Part shown: piece after piece, positions 1 to 7,757 of the stretch | Layout of the letters: each line of letters opens with the position of its first letter | How positions within the stretch are numbered: position 1 is the first letter of the stretch | Assembly (NCBI RefSeq): GCF_003324565.1 | Contig: NZ_QOLA01000008.1 | Coordinates: forward strand, 186,001-250,000 | DNA length: 64,000 nt | Direction: 5' to 3' | Origin: Streptomyces sp. SDr-06 | Lineage (GTDB): Bacteria > Actinomycetota > Actinomycetes > Streptomycetales > Streptomycetaceae | Notes under the pieces: generated by a model | Databases searched by the model: none | Seen by the model: only the letters and a program-made list of their open reading frames with translations | What the model was told of the DNA's origin: nothing | Program-made: the position numbers and the translations under genes

Positions 1-972
1 CTCCCGGTAGAGCCGCGCCCCCACGACGTACAGCTCCGCGAGGCCGTACGCGTCCGTCGAGAACAGCAGCTTGCCGAACGGGGCCAGTTCCAGGAACTCG
101 GCGAGCACCGCCCCGGCCCGGGCCCCGGTGTGCGTGAGCGACAGCCCCACGTCGGCGTACACTTGCGGATACACCTGCGCCAGATAGCCCGCGCCCCGCT
201 GGTAGGGATAGCCGTGCAGCAGGATCACCCGGCAGCCCGTCGGGCGCACGGCCCGGATGAAGTCGGTGAGCAGCAGCGGGTCGCAGCGGTGCAGCCTGAG
301 GTCGGGGTCGCCGAACCCGGTGTGCAGCTGGAGCGGCAGCCCCGTGTCCGCCGCCGACCACAGCAGATGGCGCAGCAGCACGGGCGAGGTGATCCGCCCG
401 GCCCCGGCGGTCAGCCAGTCGGCGGTGGCCGCGCGGAGCTCGGCCGGTCTCGGCGGCTCGGGCGCGAGATCCAGGCCGTAGCGGTATCCGGCCACCGACT
501 TGAAGCCGGCCGCGCCGCGGGCGGCGGCGCCGATCGCCGCGGCGAGGGCGGCCAGGAAGTTGTCCGGATCTCTCACCCCCTCGGCGGTGCGCTCGGCGAG
601 CTGTTCCAGCCGTACGATCTCGCGCGCGCTCGCCCCGCTCAGCTCGGCCAGTTCGGCCGGGGTCGTCAGATCGCCCGGCAGCCCGGTGTCGACCAGGAAC
701 GTGCCGATGCCGCTCGCGCCCAGGAGCAGCCGGTTGGCCTCCATGGCGCCCAGTTCGCGACGGCGGGCCAGATAGCGTTCCGGCGGGCAGTGCGGCTCAA
801 GACCGAGCAGCGGCGGGCACCAGCGGCGCACCGCGAACCCGAGCTGGGTGTCGAAGAAGCTGGTGCCGTCCGCGGCCGGGGCGTCGGACTCGGTCAGGAA
901 CGCCTCGAAGGCGGCGTCGTCGGGGTCGGAGCGCAGCACGCCGTGACAATGGTGGTCGACGAGCGGCAGCAC
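1..972 (-). CDS. Amidohydrolase family protein (3' end outside the window)
   Basis: Incomplete TIM-barrel metal-dependent hydrolase; its C-terminus lies beyond the left edge. Translation from the GTG starts VLPLVDHHCHGVL, which supplies the HxH metal ligands (His8, His10). Further on are LLHGYPYQRG and LLFSTDAYGLAEL, the latter carrying an Asp typical of the last metal-site strand. The start follows the glutamine-synthetase-like stop with no gap (TGAGTG), so the two are almost certainly translated together. Adjacent amidohydrolase and GS-like genes are the bacterial counterpart of fungal FluG, in which the same two domains are fused. By inference it hydrolyses a gamma-glutamylated or related amide; the substrate is not visible. 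324 codons are present without a stop. Confidence 0.85.
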   Translation of the reverse strand, partial: MLPLVDHHCHGVLRSDPDDAAFEAFLTESDAPAADGTSFFDTQLGFAVRRWCPPLLGLEPHCPPERYLARRRELGAMEANRLLLGASGIGTFLVDTGLPGDLTTPAELAELSGASAREIVRLEQLAERTAEGVRDPDNFLAALAAAIGAAARGAAGFKSVAGYRYGLDLAPEPPRPAELRAATADWLTAGAGRITSPVLLRHLLWSAADTGLPLQLHTGFGDPDLRLHRCDPLLLTDFIRAVRPTGCRVILLHGYPYQRGAGYLAQVYPQVYADVGLSLTHTGARAGAVLAEFLELAPFGKLLFSTDAYGLAELYVVGARLYRE

Positions 973-2322
973 TCAGTACCTCCCGCGGGTGGCCTCGGCG
1001 ATCTCCTGCGGCGTACGGCCGTCGAACAGCTTCGTCTCGGCCTGGCGCACCGCGACGATCGCCTCGAAGAGCCGGTCGCCGAGCGCCTCGCGCAGCGCCG
1101 CCGACTTGGTGAAGTGGCCGAGCGCCTCGGGCAGCGAGGTGGGCAGCCGCCGGGCGCCGTCGGTGTTGACGGGGTCGCCCGCCACCGGCTCCGGCAGCCG
1201 CAGGCCCGCGTCGATCCCGGCGAGCCCGGCGGCGATCAGGGCGCCGGTCACGAGATAGGGGTTGGCCGCCGGGTCGAAGGACTTGACCTCGGCGTTGGCC
1301 GCGTCCTCGGCGCCGGGCGGCCCGGCGACGAACCGCAGCGCCGCCTCGCGGTTCTCCAGACCCCAGCACTGGAAGGCGCCGGCCCAGCTGGACGGCGTCA
1401 GCCGCAGGTAGCTCGCGGGGGTCGGCGCGCCGATGGCGAGCAGCGCGGGCAGCGCGTCGAGGACGCCGGCGAGGAAGCTCTCGCTGGTCGCGCTCATCCC
1501 GGCCGGGCCCTCGCCGCCCCGGCACAGGTTGCGGCCGTCCTGCCAGAGGCTGAGGTGGACATGGCCGCCGTTGCCCACGCCCTCCGGGTCGGCGACCGGC
1601 CCGAACCAGGGGGTGAGGCCGTGCTGGAGCGAGACCGCCCGGATCGTCTCGCGGACCAGCACCGCGAGGTCGGCCGCGCCCACCGGGTCGGCCGGGGCCA
1701 CCGACACCTCGAACTGGCCCGGGGTGTACTCCGGGTGGATCTGCAGGACCTCGACGCCCTGCGCCTCCAGCGCGCCGAGCACGTCGCCCACGTACGCGGA
1801 GCGCTCGACGACCCGGGCCATCCCGTAGGCCGGGCCCGCGAGCGGCGGGTCCACGATCCACTCCGTCTCGAAGCCCATGCGCAGCTCGATGCCGCGCTCG
1901 GCGGCCCGCTCCGTCATCCGGCGCGCGAACTGCCTCTGGCAGGCGTCGTAGGGCCGCCCCGACTGCTCGAAGCGGTCGACCGGCGCCCAGGCCCAGCCGG
2001 GCTGGGCGGCGAGCACGGTGAGCCGGTTGAGGTCGGGGACGAGGCGCAGGTCACCGTCGGGGCCGCCGATGTGGGGGCTGCTGGTGACCGAGTCGTCCAC
2101 CAGGTACACGTCGAAGACCGGGGACATGCCCACCCCGTGGGCGGCGACCTGGGCGAGCCGCGCGGTCGGTACGACCTTGACGCGGGTCAGGCCCGCCACG
2201 TCCACCCAGGTCAGCGCGACCGCCCGCACCCCCTCGGCGGTCAGCCTGGCGGCCGCGAGCCCCGCCTCCCGCCCCCGCCTCTGTGCGTGCTCCCGCTGTA
2301 CCCCGTTGTGACCCTGCTCCAC
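973..2322 (-). CDS. Glutamine synthetase-like protein (GlnA-family ligase)
   Basis: 449-residue class I GS-fold ATP-dependent ligase. The beta-grasp N-domain includes ALTWVDVAGLTRVKVVP (about 36-52), the GS catalytic barrel shows GFETEWIVDP, and the ATP-loop motif is GNGGHVHLSL near residue 250. Size matches GlnA-like proteins (about 450). Housekeeping GlnA has a different N-terminus and is normally monocistronic, so this is more likely a gamma-glutamyl-amine synthetase type acting on a polyamine, ethanolamine or aromatic amine; the substrate cannot be read from sequence. The GTG start lies 4 bp after the ligase stop with an upstream AAAGGA. The following amidohydrolase is directly coupled, giving a FluG-like pair. 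Confidence 0.85.
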   Translation of the reverse strand: MEQGHNGVQREHAQRRGREAGLAAARLTAEGVRAVALTWVDVAGLTRVKVVPTARLAQVAAHGVGMSPVFDVYLVDDSVTSSPHIGGPDGDLRLVPDLNRLTVLAAQPGWAWAPVDRFEQSGRPYDACQRQFARRMTERAAERGIELRMGFETEWIVDPPLAGPAYGMARVVERSAYVGDVLGALEAQGVEVLQIHPEYTPGQFEVSVAPADPVGAADLAVLVRETIRAVSLQHGLTPWFGPVADPEGVGNGGHVHLSLWQDGRNLCRGGEGPAGMSATSESFLAGVLDALPALLAIGAPTPASYLRLTPSSWAGAFQCWGLENREAALRFVAGPPGAEDAANAEVKSFDPAANPYLVTGALIAAGLAGIDAGLRLPEPVAGDPVNTDGARRLPTSLPEALGHFTKSAALREALGDRLFEAIVAVRQAETKLFDGRTPQEIAEATRGRY

Positions 2323-2326
2323 CGGT

Positions 2327-3910
2327 TCATTCCTTTCCGTCGCGACGGGGGCTCCCCCTGTCCGAGCGAAGCCGAGAACCGGGGAGAGCGATGACCGTCG
2401 CGACCGTGTCCGCCTCCGAGGCCCTCTTGTCCTCGCGGTAGCGCACTACCCGCGCGAACCGCAGTGTCACCCCCTCCGGGTACCTTGACGATCTCTGTAC
2501 GCCGTCGAAGGCCACTTCGACGACGAGTTCCGGCCGCACCCGCACCCCCCAGGGCTCCTCGGCCACCGCCAACTCCCGCAGCCGCTCGGTCTGCCAGGCC
2601 AGCAGTGCGTCCGTGAGGCCCTTGAACGTCTTGCCGAGCATGGCGAACGTGCCGTCGTCGCGGCGCGCCCCCAGATGCAGGTTGGAGAGCGTGCCGGTGC
2701 GCCGGCCGTGCCCCCACTCGGCCGCGAGGACGACCAGGTCCACGGTGTGCACCGGTTTGACCTTCAGCCACGACGAGCCGCGCCGCCCCGCCGCGTACGC
2801 CGAACCGAGCGCCTTGAGGACCACGCCCTCGTGCCCGCGCTCCAGCGTCGCGGCCGCGAACTCCTCGGCGGCGCGCCGCTGTTCGGGATCGGCGGGGTCC
2901 TCCACCACGTACCGCCGTACGCGGCGGGGCTCGGGCGCGATGCGGGCCAGCTCGGCGTGCCGCTCGCGTACCGTCAGGTCGAGCAGGTCGCGGCCGTCCA
3001 CCGACAGCAGGTCGAAGAAGACGGGGGAGAGCGGCAGCCGGTCGCGGGCGCCCGCGACGTCGAGCCGGGAGCCGACGCGTCCGGCGATGTCCTGGAACGA
3101 GCGGGGCCGCCCGTCGTCGCCCAGCGCGATCACCTCGCCGTCGAGCACCGCCTGATTGGCCGTCAACTCCCGTGCGGCGGACACCACTTCGGGCAGCCGC
3201 TCGGTGATCTCGTCGAGGGTGCGGGTGAAGACCCGTACCGTCTCGCCGTCCTTGTGGACCTGGGCGCGGATGCCGTCGAGCTTCTCCTCCACCGCGCACG
3301 GGCCGAGCCGGTCGAGCGCCTCGGCGACGTCCTTCGCGCTGTGCGCGAGCATGGGCAGCACGGGTCGCCCCACATCGAGCCGGAAGGCGGCGAGCGCGGC
3401 CGGGCCGCCGGCGAGCAGCGCCCGGGCCACCGTGCCCAGCGAGCCGCCCAGCATCACCGCGCGCCGCACGTCCGCGGCCGGAGCGCCGGCCGCCGCCGCG
3501 AGGCCCTCGACGGCGGCCGCGTCGAGGGCGCCCTGGCGCACCTCGCCGGTGATCAGCGAGAGCAGGAACCGCTGCTCCCCTTCGGTGGCCGCCGCCATCA
3601 GCTCCCCGGCCAGCCGTCTGCGCTCGCCCTGTGCGCCCTTGCCGGTCACCGCCGAGATCCGGTCGAGCGCCTCGTCGACGTCCCTGACGGTGAGCGTCGG
3701 CGTGGCGGCGGGCGGCGGGCGGTCCTTGAGCGTGTTCCAGCCGAGCCCGGTGCGCCGCTGGGGCAGCCGCCCCGCGAGATAGGTCACCACCAGCGGCGCC
3801 TCGTCGGGTTCGGTGGCCGAGAACAGCCGCGCGAGCAGCGCGGCCTTCTGGGACCGCGAGGCGGTGGCGGCGATCTCGGCCGAGGTCCCGGCCACGTCGG
3901 CGAGCAGCAT
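2327..3910 (-). CDS. ATP-dependent DNA ligase
   Basis: 527-residue ATP-dependent DNA ligase of the archaeal/eukaryal LigB-like type. It joins nicked DNA through a covalent lysyl-AMP. The catalytic motif I reads EEKLDGIR with Lys210, followed by HKDGETVRVFTR, LDGEVIAL, and the C-terminal motif V/VI region GSSWLKVKP. An N-terminal helical DNA-binding domain occupies about residues 1-190, then the adenylation domain (about 195-400) and the OB fold (about 410-527). I chose the ATG giving MLLADVAGTS because family members begin at this position; 12 more upstream codons are open. It is first of an apparent three-gene minus-strand operon, an odd partner for a GS/amidohydrolase pair. Probably a non-essential repair ligase alongside NAD-dependent LigA. 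Confidence 0.9.
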   Translation of the reverse strand: MLLADVAGTSAEIAATASRSQKAALLARLFSATEPDEAPLVVTYLAGRLPQRRTGLGWNTLKDRPPPAATPTLTVRDVDEALDRISAVTGKGAQGERRRLAGELMAAATEGEQRFLLSLITGEVRQGALDAAAVEGLAAAAGAPAADVRRAVMLGGSLGTVARALLAGGPAALAAFRLDVGRPVLPMLAHSAKDVAEALDRLGPCAVEEKLDGIRAQVHKDGETVRVFTRTLDEITERLPEVVSAARELTANQAVLDGEVIALGDDGRPRSFQDIAGRVGSRLDVAGARDRLPLSPVFFDLLSVDGRDLLDLTVRERHAELARIAPEPRRVRRYVVEDPADPEQRRAAEEFAAATLERGHEGVVLKALGSAYAAGRRGSSWLKVKPVHTVDLVVLAAEWGHGRRTGTLSNLHLGARRDDGTFAMLGKTFKGLTDALLAWQTERLRELAVAEEPWGVRVRPELVVEVAFDGVQRSSRYPEGVTLRFARVVRYREDKRASEADTVATVIALPGSRLRSDRGSPRRDGKE

Positions 3911-3981
3911 GCGTCCATCCTGACCCGCACATGACGGAGTACGCATTCGCTCGCGGCGCCGCCGGATGGGACCATCGGCAC

Positions 3982-4404
3982 ATGATCAACAGGTTTGCCC
4001 GGATCGCCCTCGCCTCGGTGCTCGCGTGCCTGGCCGTGCTGCTCGTCGGCTGCGGGGGCAAGGACAGCGCGAAACCGGCGGGCGCCAAGCCCTCCGTGGC
4101 CGCCTCCACACCCGCCTGGGCCAAGGGGATGGCCACCGTCCCGGCCGCCCAGCTGCCGCCCGAGGCGCAGAAGACCCTCACGCTCATCGACAAGGGCGGC
4201 CCGTTCCCGTACAGCAAGGACGGCGTGGTGTTCGGCAACTTCGAGAAGGTCCTGCCGCAGCAGAAGCGCGGCTACTACCACGAGTACACCGTCGACACCC
4301 CGAACTCCCGCGACCGCGGCGCACGGCGCCTCGTCACCGGGCAGGGTGGCGAGTTCTACTACACCGGCGATCACTACAAGACGTTCAAGGCGGTGCTGCG
4401 ATGA
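3982..4404 (+). CDS. Guanyl-specific ribonuclease (RNase Sa/N1 family), predicted lipoprotein
   Basis: 140-residue exported RNase cleaving RNA after guanosine. It aligns by eye with Streptomyces RNase Sa throughout: FPYSKDGVVFGNFE, GYYHEYTVDTP, RGARRLVTG and YYTGDHYKTF. The catalytic residues are kept: Glu101, Arg112, Arg116 and His131. Residues 1-24 form a signal peptide ending in a lipobox LVGC (Cys24), so the enzyme is probably lipid-anchored outside the membrane; RNase Sa itself is a soluble secreted protein. The two cysteines forming the RNase Sa disulfide are absent. Its stop overlaps the start of the barstar-like inhibitor (ATGA), the expected toxin/inhibitor arrangement. The 71-bp gap to the divergent ligase must hold both promoters. 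Confidence 0.92.
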   Translation: MINRFARIALASVLACLAVLLVGCGGKDSAKPAGAKPSVAASTPAWAKGMATVPAAQLPPEAQKTLTLIDKGGPFPYSKDGVVFGNFEKVLPQQKRGYYHEYTVDTPNSRDRGARRLVTGQGGEFYYTGDHYKTFKAVLR

Positions 4405-4745
4405 CGGCCGAACCGTTCGACTCCGTACGGGCCGCGGGGTGGCTGGTCGACGTCCTCGACCTCGACGGGGTCACCGGCAAGGCCGCGTTCATGGACCGCG
4501 CGGCCACCGCGCTCCGGCTGCCCGAGTGGTTCGGCCGGAACTGGGACGCCCTCGCCGACTCGCTGGGCGACCCCGACTGGGGCCCGGCCGATCCCGGACG
4601 CCTCCTGGTCGTCACCCACTGGCAGGAGTACGCCGCCCGGCGGCCGGAGGAGTGGGCGACCGCCCAGGCGGTACTGGACGCCTCGGCCGGGTCGGGGCCC
4701 CACGGAACCCTGGCCGTGCACCTCGCGCTCGGAGGATCGCACTAG
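4401..4745 (+). CDS. Barstar family ribonuclease inhibitor
   Basis: 114-residue small alpha/beta protein of the barstar family. It should bind the active site of the preceding guanyl RNase and protect the producer's cytoplasm. The signature RLPEWFGRNWDALADSL (about 34-50) corresponds to the barstar helix carrying the acidic RNase-binding residues. There is no signal peptide, in line with cytoplasmic action. The ATG overlaps the RNase stop by 4 bp, so stoichiometric coupled translation is likely. Family and partner are clear; inhibition of this particular RNase is inferred from adjacency. Confidence 0.93.
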   Translation: MTAEPFDSVRAAGWLVDVLDLDGVTGKAAFMDRAATALRLPEWFGRNWDALADSLGDPDWGPADPGRLLVVTHWQEYAARRPEEWATAQAVLDASAGSGPHGTLAVHLALGGSH

Positions 4746-4873
4746 GCCCGGTGCCCCGGCCCTGGACGATCGGCCCGGGCAGCGCAATCATACGAACATG
4801 GGACAATGAACTACGTGCTTTTCCCCTGGCTGAAATGCCTGGGGCCACCTCGAACGACTGGGATGTTCAGCAC

Positions 4874-6316
4874 GTGCGTTTCCTCAACGACATCAAGCCG
4901 CCGTACGACCTGACGTACGACGATGTGTTCATGGTGCCGAGCCGCTCCGCGGTGGGCTCCCGCCAGGGCGTCGACCTGGCCTCTCCCGACGGCACGGGCA
5001 CCACCATCCCGCTCGTCGTCGCCAACATGACCGCGATCGCCGGCCGCCGCATGGCCGAGACCGTGGCCCGCCGTGGCGGCATCGTCGTGATCCCCCAGGA
5101 CATTCCGATCGAGGTCGTCACCGACGTCATCACCTGGGTCAAGACGCGTCACCTCGTGCTCGACACCCCCATCGTCCTGGCCCCGACCCAGACCGTCGCC
5201 GACGCGCTGGCCCTGCTGCCCAAGCGGGCCCACAACGCGGGCGTCGTCGTCGACGCCGACCAGAAGCCGATCGGTGTCGTCACCGACCAGGACCTGACCG
5301 GCGTGGACCGCTTCACCCAGCTGTCCGAGGTCATGGCCAAGGACCTGCTCCTGCTCGACGCGGACATCGACCCGCGCGAGGCCTTCAACCGGCTCGACAA
5401 CGCCAACCGCCGCTACGCCCCCGCCGTGGACAAGGACGGCCGCCTCGCCGGCATCCTGACCCGCAAGGGCGCCCTGCGCGCGACCCTGTACACGCCGGCC
5501 ACCGACGCCAACGGCAAGCTGCGCATCGCCGCCGCCGTCGGCATCAACGGCGACGTGGCGGGCAAGGCCAAGCAGCTCCTGGACGCCGGCGCGGACACCA
5601 TCGTGGTGGACACCGCCCACGGCCACCAGGAGTCGATGATCGCCGCGATCAAGGCCGTGCGCGGCCTCGACCCCCGGGTCCCGATCGTCGCGGGCAACAT
5701 CGTGGCCGCCGAGGGCGTGCGCGACCTCATCGAGGCCGGCGCGGACATCATCAAGGTGGGTGTGGGCCCCGGCGCCATGTGCACCACCCGGATGATGACG
5801 GGCGTCGGCCGGCCGCAGTTCTCCGCCGTCCTGGAGTGCGCCGCCGAGGCCAAGAAGTTCGGCAAGCACGTGTGGGCCGACGGCGGAGTGCGCCACCCGC
5901 GCGACGTCGCCATGGCGCTCGCCGCCGGTGCGTCCAACGTCATGATCGGCTCCTGGTTCGCCGGGACCTACGAGTCCCCGGGCGACCTCCACACCTCCGC
6001 CGAGGGCCACCTCTACAAGGAGTCCTTCGGCATGGCCTCCGCCCGCGCGGTCAAGAACCGCACGAGCGACGAGTCCGCCTACGACCGGGCCCGCAAGGCC
6101 CTGTTCGAGGAGGGCATCTCCACCTCGCGCATGTTCCTCGACCCGACCCGTCCGGGCGTCGAGGACCTGATCGACTCGATCATCGCGGGCGTCCGCTCCT
6201 CCTGCACCTACGCCGGTGCCTCCTCGCTCGCCGAGTTCGAGGAGAAGGCCGTCGTCGGCATCCAGTCCGCGGCCGGCTACGCCGAGGGCAAGCCGCTGCA
6301 CGCCAGCTGGAGCTAG
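4874..6316 (+). CDS. guaB1: GuaB1 family IMP dehydrogenase-related protein (probable GMP reductase)
   Basis: 480-residue TIM-barrel protein of the IMPDH/GMPR family with an inserted pair of CBS domains (about 95-205; QKPIGVVTDQDLTG and DGRLAGILTRKGAL). The active-site loop is GVGPGAMCTTRMMTG with Cys303, and the phosphate-binding GGVRHPRDVA follows. Actinobacteria carry a true guaB elsewhere; the GuaB1 paralogue in mycobacteria was shown to be a CBS-containing GMP reductase (GMP to IMP), the likeliest role here. The family normally begins MRFLND, so I use the GTG giving that start; an in-frame ATG 39 bp upstream (MPGATS) is possible. No clear Shine-Dalgarno precedes either. A strong hairpin follows the stop. 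Confidence 0.9.
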   Translation: MRFLNDIKPPYDLTYDDVFMVPSRSAVGSRQGVDLASPDGTGTTIPLVVANMTAIAGRRMAETVARRGGIVVIPQDIPIEVVTDVITWVKTRHLVLDTPIVLAPTQTVADALALLPKRAHNAGVVVDADQKPIGVVTDQDLTGVDRFTQLSEVMAKDLLLLDADIDPREAFNRLDNANRRYAPAVDKDGRLAGILTRKGALRATLYTPATDANGKLRIAAAVGINGDVAGKAKQLLDAGADTIVVDTAHGHQESMIAAIKAVRGLDPRVPIVAGNIVAAEGVRDLIEAGADIIKVGVGPGAMCTTRMMTGVGRPQFSAVLECAAEAKKFGKHVWADGGVRHPRDVAMALAAGASNVMIGSWFAGTYESPGDLHTSAEGHLYKESFGMASARAVKNRTSDESAYDRARKALFEEGISTSRMFLDPTRPGVEDLIDSIIAGVRSSCTYAGASSLAEFEEKAVVGIQSAAGYAEGKPLHASWS

Positions 6317-6320
6317 CCGC

Positions 6321-7394
6321 TCACCGCTGTGAGTCCCGGAGCCCCCGCGAGTCCGCTCGCGGGGGCTTTGGCACGTGCGGGCCCAGCGCCCGTGCCACCG
6401 CCGCCCCGAGCCGCGCATGGCCCTCGTCGGTGGGGTGCAGCCCGTCCATGAGGTGCTCCGCGCTCAACAGGTCGCGTCCGGGCAGGAGTTGGAGCGCGGT
6501 GTCGCCCGCCCCGGCCAGCGCGCGCGTCGCGTCCTCCATCGCCCCGCGCAGCTCAGCCAGGGTCGCGCCGAGCGCGTTGGGGGTGGATTCCGCCTCCGGG
6601 CGCAGCAGTGGGGAGACGACCAGCAGCGGGGTGGCCGGGTGTCCGCGGCGTACGAGCCGGACGAAGGCCAGGGTCGTCTCGTGCATCAGGGTGGCCGAAA
6701 ACGGTATCCGCGACCAGCAGTTGGTGCCGAAGGCGAGGGTGATCACGTCGCCGGGCAGCCGGGCCAGCTGCTCGGCGGTGGGGAGTTCACCGCGACCGCC
6801 GCCCGCGTAGCCGAGGTTCACCGTGTCCAGGCCAAGGGCGCGGCCGGCGACGGCCGGCCAGGCGTGTGCCGGCCGGGTCGACCACCAGCCCTCGGTGATG
6901 GAGTCGCCGTGCACGAGCCATCTCGGGCCGCGCGGGGCGGGGGAGATCGTGCCGCCGACCGCCCGCAGGCCGAGCACCACCGGTGACCGGCTCTCGGGCG
7001 GGTGGACGGTGAACGGCCCCTCGGAGCGGGGGAGTTGGAGGGTGACGAATCCCTCCTCGGCCGGTTCGGCGGCCGTCTCGCGGACCAGGTGGTCGCCCTC
7101 CCACAGGGCGAACGTGTGGGCCAGCTCGCCCAGCGCGTCCCCCGGACCCGGCACCCGGGCGCGGTAGCGGATCCGCACCGCCGAGGCGCCCCGCGCGGTG
7201 AACTCGACCCGCGTCCCGATGGGCAGATTGGCCCGCTCGCCGGTGTCCCACGGCAGCCGCATCGCGTCGTCCGGGTCCGCCCGCACCGGCCGCCCCTCGG
7301 CGTCCAGCCAGGCCACTCCGCGCAGAAAGGGGCCCGGATCAAGCCAGCCCGTGACCCTCTGCCCGGCGCTCTCGTACGGCACGTCCAGCTCCAT
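6321..7394 (-). CDS. SGNH/GDSL hydrolase family esterase
   Basis: 357-residue cytoplasmic SGNH hydrolase, probably a carbohydrate esterase (deacetylase). It has an N-terminal beta-sandwich (about 1-150), then block I WLVHGDSITEG with the nucleophile Ser, block II NLGYAGGG, block III FGTNCWS and block V DGLHPTDEGH with catalytic Asp and His. No signal peptide is visible. The stop lies only 5 bp from the convergent guaB1 stop, and the guaB1 terminator hairpin encodes part of this protein's last dozen residues, so the tail (PPRADSRGLRDSQR) is probably dispensable. Natural substrate unknown. Confidence 0.88.
   Translation of the reverse strand: MELDVPYESAGQRVTGWLDPGPFLRGVAWLDAEGRPVRADPDDAMRLPWDTGERANLPIGTRVEFTARGASAVRIRYRARVPGPGDALGELAHTFALWEGDHLVRETAAEPAEEGFVTLQLPRSEGPFTVHPPESRSPVVLGLRAVGGTISPAPRGPRWLVHGDSITEGWWSTRPAHAWPAVAGRALGLDTVNLGYAGGGRGELPTAEQLARLPGDVITLAFGTNCWSRIPFSATLMHETTLAFVRLVRRGHPATPLLVVSPLLRPEAESTPNALGATLAELRGAMEDATRALAGAGDTALQLLPGRDLLSAEHLMDGLHPTDEGHARLGAAVARALGPHVPKPPRADSRGLRDSQR
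6341..6369 (+). terminator. guaB1 terminator embedded in esterase 3' end
   Basis: A perfect 11-bp stem (GCCCCCGCGAG / CTCGCGGGGGC) with a TCCG loop, followed by TTT on the plus strand, 25 bp after the guaB1 stop. It sits inside the final codons of the convergent esterase gene. Confidence 0.8.
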
Positions 7395-7757
7395 GGGGGG
7401 CGACCCTGCAACAGGCCTGACGAAGAGTCAAGGCGGCCCCGTGACCAGGACCACTGACGAAGGCCGTGAACAGGGCTGTGAGCAGGACGTACGCACGGAT
7501 CGAACGTTGATGTGCAACAAACACCCATCCGTCGCACTTGCGCGCAATGATCAGCCGCCGATGCGCAAGGTTGCTGCATTACGACCGGGAAGCGGAACCC
7601 CATAAGGTTCTCGCCGTACGTGGAGTGGCGGGGACCGCCTGCTCGGCGGAACCGGCCACGGGAAGGCTCCATGCTGCCCGAAATGTCCCCTTGAGCGGGC
7701 GGGTCGGTACGCCGCGGTCACCGGCCACCTCAATGGCAGCGATAAGGAGCCACCTCA
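7395..7757. other. 363-bp intergenic promoter region of the permease operon
   Basis: Gene-free region between the divergent esterase and permease starts. It contains the three GYGCAA boxes described separately. A modest AT-richer stretch (about 7490-7600) probably holds the permease promoter, but I cannot fix -35/-10 boxes. The permease Shine-Dalgarno AAGGAG is at 7744-7749. Confidence 0.6.
7512..7571 (+). promoter_or_regulatory. Candidate Lrp-family operator upstream of the permease (three boxes)
   Basis: Three similarly oriented boxes, GTGCAACA (7512), GCGCAATG (7542) and GCGCAAGG (7563), are spaced 30 and 21 bp apart, about three and two helical turns. The middle box lies in a perfect palindrome TTGCGCGCAA (7538-7547). 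The array resembles the one ahead of the amidase gene (spacings 31 and 22). The neighbouring Lrp/AsnC-type regulator is the natural candidate ligand. Binding is inferred, not shown. Confidence 0.6.

Noticed and set aside
130..2394. A 754-codon plus-strand open frame across the amidohydrolase and GS-like genes
   Set aside because: Antisense of two clear enzymes, rich in Arg/Gly/Ala with no domain; a high-GC composition artefact.
2241..4238. A 665-codon minus-strand frame over the ligase and RNase genes
   Set aside because: Out of frame with the ligase whose catalytic motifs are intact; Arg/Ala-rich shadow.
4811..6418. A 535-codon minus-strand frame over guaB1
   Set aside because: His/Gly/Val-rich antisense of a conserved enzyme.
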